Positions 49,586 through 58,424 of a DNA stretch of 58,443 nucleotides are shown one piece after another (position 1 is the first letter of the stretch; each line of letters begins with the position of its first letter). The stretch is from an uncultured Acidimicrobiales bacterium (GTDB taxonomy: Bacteria; Actinomycetota; Acidimicrobiia; Acidimicrobiales; AC-14). The notes below the pieces were generated by a model. It was not told the origin of the DNA, made no database searches, and saw only the letters and a program-made list of their open reading frames with translations. The position numbers were made by a program, and so were the translations under genes. The DNA is taken from the NCBI GenBank assembly GCA_902805665.1, contig CADCTB010000128.1, positions 1 through 58,443 on the forward strand, read 5' to 3'.

Positions 49586-50467
49586 GTGGCGAGATTCGGC
49601 GCGGTCATCACGGCGATGGTCACGCCCTTCGACCCGGGGGGCGCGCTGGACCTCGACGCGGCCGCCGAGCTGGCCCGCTGGCTGGCCGGGCACGGCAGTG
49701 ACGGCCTGGTGGTGGCCGGCACCACGGGGGAGGGCTCCACCCTCACCGATGACGAGAAGCTCGACCTGTGGCGGGCCGTGGCCGAGGCCGTCACCATCCC
49801 GGTGATCGCCAACACGGGCAGCAACGACACCGCCCACTCCGTGCACCTCACCGGCCAGGCAGCCGGGTGCGGGGTGGCCGGCGTGCTGGCCGTCACGCCG
49901 TATTACAACCGGCCTTCGCAGACCGGCCTCGAAGCCCACTTCCGGGCCATCGCCGGCGCCACGGAGCTGCCGGTGCTGCTCTACGACATCCCCGTCCGCA
50001 GCGGTCGCAAGATCGCCCACGACGTGATGGTGCGCCTGGCCTCCGACGTCCCCAACATGGCGGGCGTCAAGGACGCGGCGGCCGACGTGGCCGCCACCGC
50101 CCGGCTCATCGCCGCCGTCCCCGACCGCTTCGAGGTCTACAGCGGCAACGACGACCACACCCTGCCCCTGCTGGCCCTCGGCGCGGTCGGCGTCGTCGGC
50201 GTGGCCACCCACTGGGTCGGCCTGGAGATGGCGGAGATGATCGCCGCCGCGGCCAAGGGAGACCTGGCCCACGCCCGGGAGATCAACAGCCGCCTCCTCG
50301 AGTCGTACCTCTTCGAGACGGGCGATGCCGCACCCAACCCCATCCCGGCGAAGGCCATGATGCGCACCCTGGGCCTGGCCGTCGGCGAGTGCCGCCTGCC
50401 CATGGGACCCGCGCCCGCCGGCCTTGAAGACCGGGCACGCGAGGTCTACGCCTCACTACACGGCTGA
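49586..50467 (+). CDS. dapA: 4-hydroxy-tetrahydrodipicolinate synthase
   Basis: Condenses pyruvate with aspartate semialdehyde on the lysine/diaminopimelate pathway, which feeds peptidoglycan. The 293-residue TIM barrel shows GTTGEGSTL (45-53), YYNRPSQ (106-112), Tyr133 in LLYDIP, the Schiff-base Lys162 in GVKDA and the SGNDD loop. GTG 49586. It is followed 24 bases later by rnj, the conserved actinobacterial pair. Confidence 0.94.
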   Translation: MARFGAVITAMVTPFDPGGALDLDAAAELARWLAGHGSDGLVVAGTTGEGSTLTDDEKLDLWRAVAEAVTIPVIANTGSNDTAHSVHLTGQAAGCGVAGVLAVTPYYNRPSQTGLEAHFRAIAGATELPVLLYDIPVRSGRKIAHDVMVRLASDVPNMAGVKDAAADVAATARLIAAVPDRFEVYSGNDDHTLPLLALGAVGVVGVATHWVGLEMAEMIAAAAKGDLAHAREINSRLLESYLFETGDAAPNPIPAKAMMRTLGLAVGECRLPMGPAPAGLEDRAREVYASLHG

Positions 50468-50491
50468 GAAACAGCCTGATTGAGAGTCCCT

Positions 50492-52171
50492 ATGTCTGAC
50501 AGTGCTGGCCCGAACGGCAGCGTCCGCATCACCTTCCTCGGCGGTCTGGGCGAGATCGGTCGCAACTGCGCCTGCATCGAGCAGGACGGCCGCATCATGA
50601 TCCTCGACTGCGGCCTGATGTTCCCCGACGCCGAGATGCCCGGCGTCGACCTGGTCCTTCCCGACTTCACCTGGCTGCGCCAGAACGCCACGCGGGTCGA
50701 GGGCTGCATCCTCACCCACGGCCACGAGGACCACATCGGCGCCCTGGGCTTCCTCCTGCGCGACCTGTCGTTCCCGATCTACGGCTCCGCCCTCACGCTG
50801 GGGCTGGCCAAGAACCGCATCGACGAGGCCGGGATGCTGGGCCGCACGAAGCTCGTGCCTGTGGCCGACGGCGAGCGCCGGCGCATCGGCCCCTTCGACG
50901 TCGAGTTCATCCCCGTCACCCACTCCGTGCCCCACGGGTTCGCAACCGTGTTCCACACGCCGCAGGGCGCGATCATGCACTCGGGCGACTTCAAGATCGA
51001 CCTTACGCCCGTCGACGGCCGGGTCACCGACCTGGCCCGCATCGGCGCCATCGCCAAGGAGTCCGGCATCCGGCTCCTGCTGGCCGACTCCACCAACGCC
51101 GAGGAGCCGGGCCACACCGTCAGCGAGCGCAACGTGGGCAAGGTCCTCCGGGAGATCTTCTCCGCCAACCCCGGCAAGCGCATCATCACCGCCTGCTTCG
51201 CCAGCCACATCCACCGCATCCAGCAGATCGCCGACGCCGCGGTGGCCAACGGGCGCACGATCGCCACCCTGGGCCGGTCGATGCTCAAGAACGTGGCCCT
51301 GGCCCGGGAGATGGGCCTGCTCCACATCCCCGACGGCTCGCTCGTCGACATCGAGAAGATCGACCAGTTCCCCTCCGGCAAGGTCTGCGTCATCTCCACC
51401 GGCTCCCAGGGCGAGCCCATGTCCGCCCTGTCCCTCATGGCCGCCGGCGAGAACAAGTGGCTCAAGCTGACCGAGGACGACGTCGTAATCCTCAGCGCCC
51501 ACGCCATCCCCGGCAACGAGTACAGCGTGAACAAGGTGATCGACGGTCTGTACCGCCTGGGCGCCGAGGTCGTGCACTCGGGCATGGCCGACGTCCACGT
51601 GACCGGCCACGCCATGGCCGGCGAGCTGAAGACTCTCCAGTCCATCGCCAAGCCCGAGCACTTCATCCCCGTCCACGGCGAGTTCCGCCACCTGACCCAC
51701 CACGCCCGCCTGGCCATCGAGATGGGAGTGCCCGCCGCCAACGTGCTGCTGGCCGAGGACGGCGACGTGGTCGAGCTCACCGACAAGGGCCTGGACTTCG
51801 TCGACTCGGTGCCCTCCGGCTACCTCTACGTCGACGGCATCGTGGGCGACGTCGGCCACGGCGTCCTCCGGGATCGAAAGGTGCTGGCCGAGGAGGGCGT
51901 GATCGTGGTGGTCGTCGCCGTCGACGCCACCTCGGGCGAGATCCTCACCGGCCCCGAGATCATCACCCGGGGCTGGGTCCACGCCCCCGAGGCCGAGGAC
52001 CTGCTCGAGGAGGCCCGCCAGCGGGTGGTGGACGCCCTCGAGCACTCCACCGACGCCGGCAACATCGACTTCGACACCCTCAAGCGCCAGGTCCGTCAGG
52101 CCCTGGGCCGCTTCGTGAACGAGAAGACCAGGCGCCGCCCGATGATCGTCCCCGTCGTCATGGAGGCCTGA
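50492..52171 (+). CDS. rnj: Ribonuclease J
   Basis: Exo/endoribonuclease for mRNA decay and rRNA maturation. The 559 residues have a beta-lactamase fold with THGHEDH (75-81), HSVPHG and HSGDFK, a beta-CASP domain (TACFASHIHRIQQ, STGSQGEPMSAL, ILSAHAIPGNE, HVTGHAMAGEL, IPVHGE) and a C-terminal domain near residue 455-559. ATG 50492 (MSDSAG) is chosen; TTG 50480 adds four residues. A 16-bp-arm hairpin follows. Confidence 0.95.
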   Translation: MSDSAGPNGSVRITFLGGLGEIGRNCACIEQDGRIMILDCGLMFPDAEMPGVDLVLPDFTWLRQNATRVEGCILTHGHEDHIGALGFLLRDLSFPIYGSALTLGLAKNRIDEAGMLGRTKLVPVADGERRRIGPFDVEFIPVTHSVPHGFATVFHTPQGAIMHSGDFKIDLTPVDGRVTDLARIGAIAKESGIRLLLADSTNAEEPGHTVSERNVGKVLREIFSANPGKRIITACFASHIHRIQQIADAAVANGRTIATLGRSMLKNVALAREMGLLHIPDGSLVDIEKIDQFPSGKVCVISTGSQGEPMSALSLMAAGENKWLKLTEDDVVILSAHAIPGNEYSVNKVIDGLYRLGAEVVHSGMADVHVTGHAMAGELKTLQSIAKPEHFIPVHGEFRHLTHHARLAIEMGVPAANVLLAEDGDVVELTDKGLDFVDSVPSGYLYVDGIVGDVGHGVLRDRKVLAEEGVIVVVVAVDATSGEILTGPEIITRGWVHAPEAEDLLEEARQRVVDALEHSTDAGNIDFDTLKRQVRQALGRFVNEKTRRRPMIVPVVMEA

Positions 52172-52190
52172 GCCCGACCCGGCTGAACCG

Positions 52191-52227
52191 GCGACAGCTG
52201 GCGTCGTCCCACGACGCTGGCTGTCGC
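52191..52227. terminator. Strong hairpin after rnj
   Basis: Arms gcgacagctggcgtcg (52191-52206) and cgacgctggctgtcgc (52212-52227) pair around TCCCA, with only a TG/TG mismatch inside. It separates rnj from ftsK. No T tract follows, as is common in GC-rich genomes. Confidence 0.7.
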
Positions 52228-52243
52228 ATGTTCGGTATGGGCT

Positions 52244-52262
52244 GTTGCTGGTGTTGCTGCTG
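52244..52262 (+). promoter_or_regulatory. 19-nt GTTG-rich motif upstream of ftsK
   Basis: gttgctggtgttgctgctg, close to the motif at 48286-48304, followed at once by ttagcg, whose tagcgt fits a -10 TAnnnT. The ftsK GTG is at 52280, so a transcript from here would have almost no leader. Confidence 0.4.
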
Positions 52263-52279
52263 TTAGCGTTGTTGTCACT

Positions 52280-54601
52280 GTGGCCACCAAACCGTCGACG
52301 AAACGGGCGGCGCCTGCCAAGAAGAAGGTGCCGGTAAAGCCGAAGCCTGCGGCGCGGGCCAAGGGGCCGGCGCCCACGCCTCCCAAGCAGGACAAGCCGC
52401 CCCGCCTGGGCGGCCACGGCTACGACGTGGGCGGGCTGGTGCTCGTCCTCCTGGCCCTGGTCACCGCCCTGTCGGTCTACGGCGACCTGGCCGGCCCGGC
52501 CGGCCGGGCCATCGGCGACGGGGCGGGCGTGGTCCTCGGGTACGGGCGCTGGGCGCTGCCCTTCCTGCTGGCGGCGGCCGGCGCCATGCTGCTCTGGCGG
52601 GAGACGCCGGCGGAGCCTGTCCGGCTCGCGGTGGGCCTGTCGCTGGCCACCTTCGCCGGCTGTGGGTTGGTCCATCTCCTGACCGACGGGCCCGGCTGGG
52701 GTGCTCGGGCAGCCGACCTGCGGTCCTCGGGCGGCATCGTCGGCACCATCACCGCCGTGCCGCTGCGGACGGTGCTGGCCGGGCCCGGTGCGGCGGCCGT
52801 CCTGCTGACGGTCCTGGGCGTGGCCGCCCTGGTCCTGGCCCGCACCACCGTGCGGACCGCGGCCAGCCAGGCCGGCGGGGCGGCCCGGAAGGGCGGCCGC
52901 GGGCTGGCGTCGCTAGGGCGCTCCATCACCGAGCTGCGGCCCCAGCCCCTGCCGTCGGTGCCCGAGGCCGAGGCGGAGGCCCAGGTGCCGGCCCTGCGGA
53001 ACCCCGCGGTGCCCCGCGAGCCCGTTCCTCCGATTCCCGCGCCCTCGGTGGAGGTCCGGCTGCCGCCGCTGCCGGTCGAGGAGCCGGCCGAGCCGCCCGA
53101 GCAGCTGGCCATCGACATCGGCCCCGCCGGCGAGCCGAGCGCATGGAAGCTCCCGCCCCTGTCGCTGCTCAAGCGGGGCAAGGTCCAGGAGGTCGACCAC
53201 GCTTTGGTCGAGGCCGAGGGCCGGACCCTCGAGCGGGCCCTCGCCGCCCACGGCGTGGACACCGCCCTGGTGGGGATGACCGTCGGCCCCACCGTCACCC
53301 GGTACGAGCTGGCCCTGGGCCCCGGCGTGAAGGTCTCGCGGGTCACCAACCTGCACAAGGACATCGCCTACGCCATGGCGTCGGCCGACGTCCGCATCCT
53401 GGCCCCCATCCCCGGCCGGTCCGCCATCGGCGTCGAGGTCCCCAACAAGCAGCGCCAGCTCGTCCTGGTCGGTGACATCCTGGCCTCGCCCGAGGCCCAC
53501 AAGGCCACCCATCCCCTCGAGGTGGCAGTCGGCCGTGACATCGCCGGCCGTCCGATCCTGGTGAACCTGGCCGAGGCGCCCCACCTGCTCATCGCCGGGG
53601 CCACCGGCGCCGGCAAGTCCTCCTGCCTCAACTCGCTCCTGACCTCGATCCTGCTCCGGTCGACCCCCGACCAGGTGCGGCTCATCCTGGTCGACCCCAA
53701 GCGGGTGGAGATGGGGCAGTACAACGGCCTGCCCCACCTGCTCACCCAGGTGGTGGTCAACCCCAAGAAGGCGGCGAACGCGCTGTCGTGGGCCGTCCAC
53801 GAGATGGAGCGGCGCTACGACCTGTTGGCCGAGGTCGGCGTCCGGGACATCAGCGGGTACAACGCCGCCTTCGACCGGGGCGACCTGGTGCCCGACCCCG
53901 GCTCCGAGGTCACCTACGCCCGGCTGCCCTTCATCCTGCTGGTGGTCGACGAGCTCAACGACCTGATGATGGTGGCGGCCCGCGACGTGGAGGAGTCGAT
54001 CTGCCGGATCGCCCAGATGGCCCGGGCCGTGGGGATCCACCTGGTCATCGCCACCCAGCGGCCTTCCGTCGACGTCATCACGGGCGTCATCAAGGCCAAC
54101 GTGCCCTCCCGGCTGGCCTTCGCGGTCAGCTCGGCCACCGACAGCCGGGTCATCCTCGACCAGGTGGGCGCCGAGCGCCTGGTCGGCCAGGGCGACATGC
54201 TGCTAGCCATCGCCTCCTCCAGCGTCCCGCTGCGGGTCCAGGGGTCCTGGGTCGGCGAGGACGAGGTCCGCAAGGTGGTGGCCCACTGGCGCCGCCAGGC
54301 CCAGCCCCAGTACGTGGAGGGCGTCGAGGGCGACGAGGCGCTGCCTGGGCTCGGCGGCAGCGGCTCCGGCTCCGGCGAGGACTCCGACGACATGCTGGAG
54401 CAGGCCATGGAGCTCGTCGTGCGCTCCCAGCTGGGGTCGACGTCGATGCTCCAGCGCAAGCTTCGCCTGGGCTTCGCCCGGGCCGGCCGCATCATGGACC
54501 TGCTCGAGCAGCGGGGCGTGGTCGGCCCGTCCGAGGGCTCCAAGGCCCGAGCCGTTCTCATGACGCCCGAGGAGCTCGACGAGCTCAAATCGCGCCCATA
54601 G
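52280..54601 (+). CDS. ftsK: DNA translocase FtsK/SpoIIIE
   Basis: Pumps chromosome ends through the closing septum. The 773 residues begin with a basic Lys/Pro/Ala tail, four membrane helices (about 50-205), a Pro/Glu linker, and the RecA-like motor with Walker A GATGAGKSS near 440 and Walker B FILLVVDELNDL. The C-terminal gamma domain (about 710-773, AMELVVRSQLGSTSMLQRKL, GRIMDLLEQRGVVGPSEG) reads chromosome polarity sequences. GTG 52280 directly follows the possible promoter. Confidence 0.95.
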   Translation: MATKPSTKRAAPAKKKVPVKPKPAARAKGPAPTPPKQDKPPRLGGHGYDVGGLVLVLLALVTALSVYGDLAGPAGRAIGDGAGVVLGYGRWALPFLLAAAGAMLLWRETPAEPVRLAVGLSLATFAGCGLVHLLTDGPGWGARAADLRSSGGIVGTITAVPLRTVLAGPGAAAVLLTVLGVAALVLARTTVRTAASQAGGAARKGGRGLASLGRSITELRPQPLPSVPEAEAEAQVPALRNPAVPREPVPPIPAPSVEVRLPPLPVEEPAEPPEQLAIDIGPAGEPSAWKLPPLSLLKRGKVQEVDHALVEAEGRTLERALAAHGVDTALVGMTVGPTVTRYELALGPGVKVSRVTNLHKDIAYAMASADVRILAPIPGRSAIGVEVPNKQRQLVLVGDILASPEAHKATHPLEVAVGRDIAGRPILVNLAEAPHLLIAGATGAGKSSCLNSLLTSILLRSTPDQVRLILVDPKRVEMGQYNGLPHLLTQVVVNPKKAANALSWAVHEMERRYDLLAEVGVRDISGYNAAFDRGDLVPDPGSEVTYARLPFILLVVDELNDLMMVAARDVEESICRIAQMARAVGIHLVIATQRPSVDVITGVIKANVPSRLAFAVSSATDSRVILDQVGAERLVGQGDMLLAIASSSVPLRVQGSWVGEDEVRKVVAHWRRQAQPQYVEGVEGDEALPGLGGSGSGSGEDSDDMLEQAMELVVRSQLGSTSMLQRKLRLGFARAGRIMDLLEQRGVVGPSEGSKARAVLMTPEELDELKSRP

Positions 54602-54617
54602 CCCTCCGGATGGAGAC

Positions 54618-54660
54618 AAAAAAGCGCCGGTGGCGCCTCGTCATTGAGGCACCACCGGCG
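54618..54660 (-). terminator. Rho-independent terminator for the minus-strand membrane gene
   Basis: Arms cgccggtggcgcctc (54625-54639) and gaggcaccaccggcg (54646-54660) pair with one mismatch around GTCATT. The minus strand then reads TTTTTT (54618-54623 as A on plus). It is the only classic U-tract terminator in the window. Confidence 0.85.
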
Positions 54661-54679
54661 TTGCTTATTGGGGGTTGGG

Positions 54680-55003
54680 TCAGGCGGCCATACGGGGACG
54701 CTCGTTGCGCACCTTGGTCGTGTCGCTCACCGACCCGTTCCCGAACCACCCGAGCAGGGCGGACCAGGCGCTGGCCAGCGAGCCGATCACCAGACCGGTG
54801 CCGATCGTGCCCATCCACGCCTCGCGTACCTCGACACCGAACCCCTCGAACACCGAGTAGTCGAGGGCGATGGCAACCAGCACGGCGAGGGTGAAGCTGA
54901 AGAGGGTGCGGATCCGGTCGAGCCCGGGGACGTTCTCGATGACGAGGTCGGTGACCTTCAGAGCCACCAGACCGAGCAATGTGACGACTGCGAACTCGTA
55001 CAT
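54680..55003 (-). CDS. Small three-helix membrane protein, function unknown
   Basis: A 107-residue membrane protein. Hydrophobic segments lie at about 3-18, 34-50 and 67-87 with a basic tail (TTKVRNERPRMAA). The size and helix number recall holin-like proteins, but no family is certain. ATG 55003 has AAAGGAGAGG about five bases upstream. It is flanked by a strong U-tract terminator and an operator-like palindrome (55031-55046), so it is its own tight transcription unit between ftsK and rimO. Confidence 0.7.
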   Translation of the reverse strand: MYEFAVVTLLGLVALKVTDLVIENVPGLDRIRTLFSFTLAVLVAIALDYSVFEGFGVEVREAWMGTIGTGLVIGSLASAWSALLGWFGNGSVSDTTKVRNERPRMAA

Positions 55004-55030
55004 GTGAGCCTCTCCTTTTGTAGAGACACT

Positions 55031-55046
55031 GTGTGAACCCTTACAC
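55031..55046. promoter_or_regulatory. Operator-like palindrome upstream of the small membrane gene
   Basis: gtgtgaacccttacac is an imperfect 16-base palindrome. It lies 28 bases upstream of the membrane-protein ATG and could be a repressor site or part of its promoter. No -35/-10 pair is clear. Confidence 0.3.
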
Positions 55047-55135
55047 TGAATACGACCGCCGACCGAGCGGAAAGGTGACATGTCAGAACGGGCCCGGCTT
55101 GTGCCCGGCCCCGCGATCTGGGAGAGACTGTCGTC

Positions 55136-55288
55136 ATGGCCAACTACGAGGGTTACTGCGTCAAGTGCCGCGAGAAGCGTGAGTTCGAGGGCACCGAGGT
55201 CGAGCTGGCGAACGGTCGCCGGGCGGCCCAGGGCGCATGCCCGACGTGCGGGACGAAGATGAACCGCATGCTCGGCAAGCAGAAGTAG
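55136..55288 (+). CDS. DUF5679-like zinc-ribbon peptide
   Basis: A 50-residue protein with EGYCVKCREKREF and GACPTCGTKMNRMLG: two CxxC knuckles make a zinc ribbon of DUF5679 type. The role is unknown. ATG 55136 follows GGGAGAG. It is divergent from the small membrane gene and 50 bases before rimO. The gene is short but has strong family features and high coding quality. Confidence 0.8.
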   Translation: MANYEGYCVKCREKREFEGTEVELANGRRAAQGACPTCGTKMNRMLGKQK

Positions 55289-55338
55289 GCCCCTCCGGCG
55301 GGCGGTGGGTGGCCGGCCCCTGAAATACTGTTGCCGGC

Positions 55339-56574
55339 ATGGCCGAGCGCTACTGGTTGGAGACCCTGGGCTGTCCCAAGAACCAGGTGGACTCCGACAA
55401 GCTGGCCGGCCGGTTGGTCTCGGAAGGCCTGCAGGCGGCTGACCGGCCCGAGGATGCCGATCTCGTCGTGGTCAACACCTGCGCCTTCATCGAGGCGGCC
55501 CGCGAGGAGTCGATCGAGACGATCCTGGCCCTGGCCGGCGCCCGCCGCCCGGGCGCCCGCCTGGTCGTCACCGGGTGCCTGGCCGAGCGGGCCGGCGACG
55601 AGCTGGCCGACGCCCTGCCCGAGGTCGACCAGGTGGCCGGCTTCGGCGTGGCCGTCACCCTGGGCGCCAAGCCCGGGCCCGCCCTTCCCAGCTTCGACCT
55701 CCTGAACCTGCCCCGCCCGAAGTCCGACGTGCCGTGGGCCTACGTGAAGGTGGCCGAGGGCTGCGACCGCACGTGCGGCTTCTGCGCCATCCCGTCGTTC
55801 CGGGGCCCCCAGCGCTCCCGCAGCGAGGAGTCGATCCTCGGCGAGGTCGACCAGCTCGACGTGGCCGAGATCGTCCTCGTGGCCCAGGACCTGGCCTCCT
55901 ACGGGCGTGACGTGGGCCGCAAGGGGGCGATCGTGCCCCTGGTCGAGGCCGTGGCCGCCCGCGTGGCCCGCACCCGGCTGCTCTACCTGTACCCGTCCGA
56001 GCTCGACGACCGGCTGGTGGACACCATCTGCGCCACGGGCGTCCCCTACTTCGACCTCTCCCTGCAGCACGCGTCCAAGCCCCTGCTGCGGCGCATGCGT
56101 CGCTGGGGCGACGGCCCCCGGTTCCTGGCCCGCATCGACGACATCCGCAGGCGGGAGCCGTCGGCCGCCTTCCGGTCGTCGTTCATCGTCGGCTACCCGG
56201 GAGAGACCGAGGAGGACCACGACGAGCTCCTGCGCTTCGTCGAGGAGGCCCAGCTCGACTGGGCCGGCTTCTTCTCCTATTCCCGGGAGGAGGGCACCCA
56301 CGCCGCCCAGCTCGACGGGGCGGTCGACCCCGGCCTCGTCGCCGAGCGGCTGGCCGAGCTGTCGGAGATGCAGGACCGCATCACCGCTGTCCGGCGCAGC
56401 GACCTGGTGGGCGACATCGTCGAGGTGCTGGTCGACGAGCCCGGCGTGGGCCGCACCCACCGCGAGGCGCCCGAGATCGACGGGATCGTCGCCATCCCCC
56501 GCGACCTCCCGGCGGGCACGTTCGCCAAGGTCACGATCACCGGCGCCGCGGGCCCCGACCTGGAAGCGGCGTAG
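55339..56574 (+). CDS. rimO: Ribosomal protein S12 methylthiotransferase RimO
   Basis: Radical-SAM enzyme that adds a methylthio group to an Asp of ribosomal protein S12. The 411 residues show the N-terminal UPF0004 cluster site (Cys12, Cys48, Cys80), the SAM cluster CDRTCGFC (Cys142, 146, 149) and a C-terminal TRAM domain (about 345-411). LETLGCPKNQVDSD is the RimO rather than MiaB form. The protein needs Fe-S clusters made by the SUF system encoded earlier in the window. ATG 55339. Confidence 0.94.
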   Translation: MAERYWLETLGCPKNQVDSDKLAGRLVSEGLQAADRPEDADLVVVNTCAFIEAAREESIETILALAGARRPGARLVVTGCLAERAGDELADALPEVDQVAGFGVAVTLGAKPGPALPSFDLLNLPRPKSDVPWAYVKVAEGCDRTCGFCAIPSFRGPQRSRSEESILGEVDQLDVAEIVLVAQDLASYGRDVGRKGAIVPLVEAVAARVARTRLLYLYPSELDDRLVDTICATGVPYFDLSLQHASKPLLRRMRRWGDGPRFLARIDDIRRREPSAAFRSSFIVGYPGETEEDHDELLRFVEEAQLDWAGFFSYSREEGTHAAQLDGAVDPGLVAERLAELSEMQDRITAVRRSDLVGDIVEVLVDEPGVGRTHREAPEIDGIVAIPRDLPAGTFAKVTITGAAGPDLEAA

Positions 56575-56593
56575 GGCGAGCGCCCGGCCCGAG

Positions 56594-57178
56594 ATGTCCA
56601 CCAACACCTTCGGGCCGTCCGCCCTGGCCACGCCGGCGAACGCGATCACCCTCGTCCGCATCCTGGTCCTGCCGCTGCTGGTGGTCCTCATCCTCGACGA
56701 CGGGGCTGAGTGGCCGGCGCTGGGCCTGTGGGTGGTGCTGGCCGGCAGCGACTGTGTCGACGGCTGGCTGGCCCGTCGCCAGGGCATCACCCGGTCGGGT
56801 GCGTTCCTCGACCCCCTGGCCGACAAGTTCCTGGTCCTGGGGGCCATGGCCGCACTGGTGGCCAAGGGGGCCATGTGGTGGCTGCCCGTCGCCCTCATCG
56901 CGGTGCGGGAGGTGGCCCTGAGCGCCTACCGGTCCTACGTCGGCCGGCGGGGCGTGTCGGTGCCCGCCCGGTTCCAGGCCAAGGTGAAGACGTGGCTGCA
57001 GGCCATCGCCGTCGGCCTGGCCATCGCCCCGGTGGCGGGCGACGGGTACCACGCCCTGGCCGTGGGCGTGCTGTGGGTGGCCGTGGCCCTGACCATCGTC
57101 ACCGGCGTCCAGTACCTGTGGGACGGTCGGCGGGTCATCGCGGCCTTGGGCCGGGTAGAGGGGCACAGTGCGTTGTGA
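56594..57178 (+). CDS. pgsA: CDP-diacylglycerol-glycerol-3-phosphate phosphatidyltransferase
   Basis: Makes phosphatidylglycerol phosphate, precursor of PG and cardiolipin. The 194-residue, multi-helix membrane enzyme carries the CDP-alcohol motif: DCVDGWLARRQG followed by GAFLDPLADK, all Asp, Gly and Arg positions kept. NAITLVRIL is the usual N-terminal segment. ATG 56594. Its stop overlaps the cinA start by 11 bases. The order rimO-pgsA-cinA is common in Actinobacteria. Confidence 0.93.
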   Translation: MSTNTFGPSALATPANAITLVRILVLPLLVVLILDDGAEWPALGLWVVLAGSDCVDGWLARRQGITRSGAFLDPLADKFLVLGAMAALVAKGAMWWLPVALIAVREVALSAYRSYVGRRGVSVPARFQAKVKTWLQAIAVGLAIAPVAGDGYHALAVGVLWVAVALTIVTGVQYLWDGRRVIAALGRVEGHSAL

Positions 57179-58409
57179 GATCGTCGCGGTCGGCACCGAG
57201 CTGTTGCTGGGCCAGGTGGTCGACACCAACTCCACCCACATAGGCGACGAGCTGGCCCTGGCGGGCATCGACTGCCACTTCAAGACGACGGTGGGCGACA
57301 ACCACGCCCGCATCGTGTCCGTCCTCCGGATCGCCCTCGACCGGTCGGATGCCGTCCTCATCTGCGGTGGGCTGGGGCCGACGTCGGACGACATCACCCG
57401 GGAGGCCATCGCCGAGGTGATGGGCGTGGAGCTGCGACGCGATCCGGCGATGGTCGAGAACATCCGCAAGCTGTTCGAGGCCCGGAAGCGGGAGATGGCC
57501 CCCAGCAACGCCCGCCAGGCCGACCTGCCCGAGGGGGCCGCGTTCATCCCCCAGGAGCGGGGCACGGCCCCGGGCCTCATCTGCCCGATGGGCGAGGACA
57601 AGGTGATGTACGCCATCCCCGGCGTCCCGCTCGAGATGAAGGAGATGCTGGGGCGGGCCGTGATCCCCGACCTCAAGCGCCGGTCCGGCACGACTGCCGT
57701 GATCCTGAGCCGCATGCTCCGGACCTGGGGGATGGCTGAGTCCACCCTCGGAGAGCGGGTGTCGGCCCGGGTGGAGGCGCTGCAGGAGCGTTCGAACCCC
57801 ACCATCGCCTTTCTGGCGTCGGGCGTCGAGGGGCTCATGATCCGGGTGACGGCCAAGGCCACCACCGAGGATGAGGCCACGACCATGCTCGACGAGGAGG
57901 AGGCCGAGCTGCGGGCCATCCTGGGCGACGTGATCTTCGGGGTCGACCGGGAGAGCATGGAACGGGTCGTCGCCGGCCTGCTCGTGGACCGGGGCATGAC
58001 CGTGGGAGTGGCCGAGTCCCTGACCGGGGGGCTGGTCGCCGCCCGCCTGGCCGAGACGGAGGGCGCCAGCAAGTGGTTCCGGGGCTCCGTGGTCGCGTAC
58101 GACAGCAAGGTGAAGTACGACCTGCTCGACGTGCCCGAGGGGCCCGTGGTTTCGGCCGAGGCGGCCGAGGCGATGGCCTGGGGCGCGTGCAAGGCGCTCG
58201 AGGCCGACGTCGGCATCAGCGTCACCGGGGTGGCCGGGCCGACCACTCAGGACGGGCAGCCGGTGGGCACCGTGTTCATGGCCGTGGCCCTGCGCGGGCA
58301 GGTCGAGTCGGAGGAGGCGCACTTCGCCGGCGATCGCCAGCACATCCGCCAGTTCTCCACCATCTCCCTGCTCGACATGCTCCGGAAGCGCCTCCTCGCC
58401 GACGGCTGA
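57168..58409 (+). CDS. cinA: CinA: competence/damage-inducible protein (MoCF + PncC domains)
   Basis: A 413-residue two-domain protein. The N-terminal MoCF-like domain has GTELLLGQVVDTN and CGGLGPTSDDITRE; the C-terminal PncC-type nicotinamide-nucleotide amidohydrolase domain (about 255-413) has AESLTGGLVAARLAE, SVVAYDSKVK and VTGVAGPTTQDGQPVG. It likely recycles NMN formed by NAD-using ligase. GTG 57168 lies inside the end of pgsA and encodes VRCEIVAVGTE. Confidence 0.94.
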   Translation: MRCEIVAVGTELLLGQVVDTNSTHIGDELALAGIDCHFKTTVGDNHARIVSVLRIALDRSDAVLICGGLGPTSDDITREAIAEVMGVELRRDPAMVENIRKLFEARKREMAPSNARQADLPEGAAFIPQERGTAPGLICPMGEDKVMYAIPGVPLEMKEMLGRAVIPDLKRRSGTTAVILSRMLRTWGMAESTLGERVSARVEALQERSNPTIAFLASGVEGLMIRVTAKATTEDEATTMLDEEEAELRAILGDVIFGVDRESMERVVAGLLVDRGMTVGVAESLTGGLVAARLAETEGASKWFRGSVVAYDSKVKYDLLDVPEGPVVSAEAAEAMAWGACKALEADVGISVTGVAGPTTQDGQPVGTVFMAVALRGQVESEEAHFAGDRQHIRQFSTISLLDMLRKRLLADG

Positions 58410-58424
58410 TGCCGCGCCCCTGAG

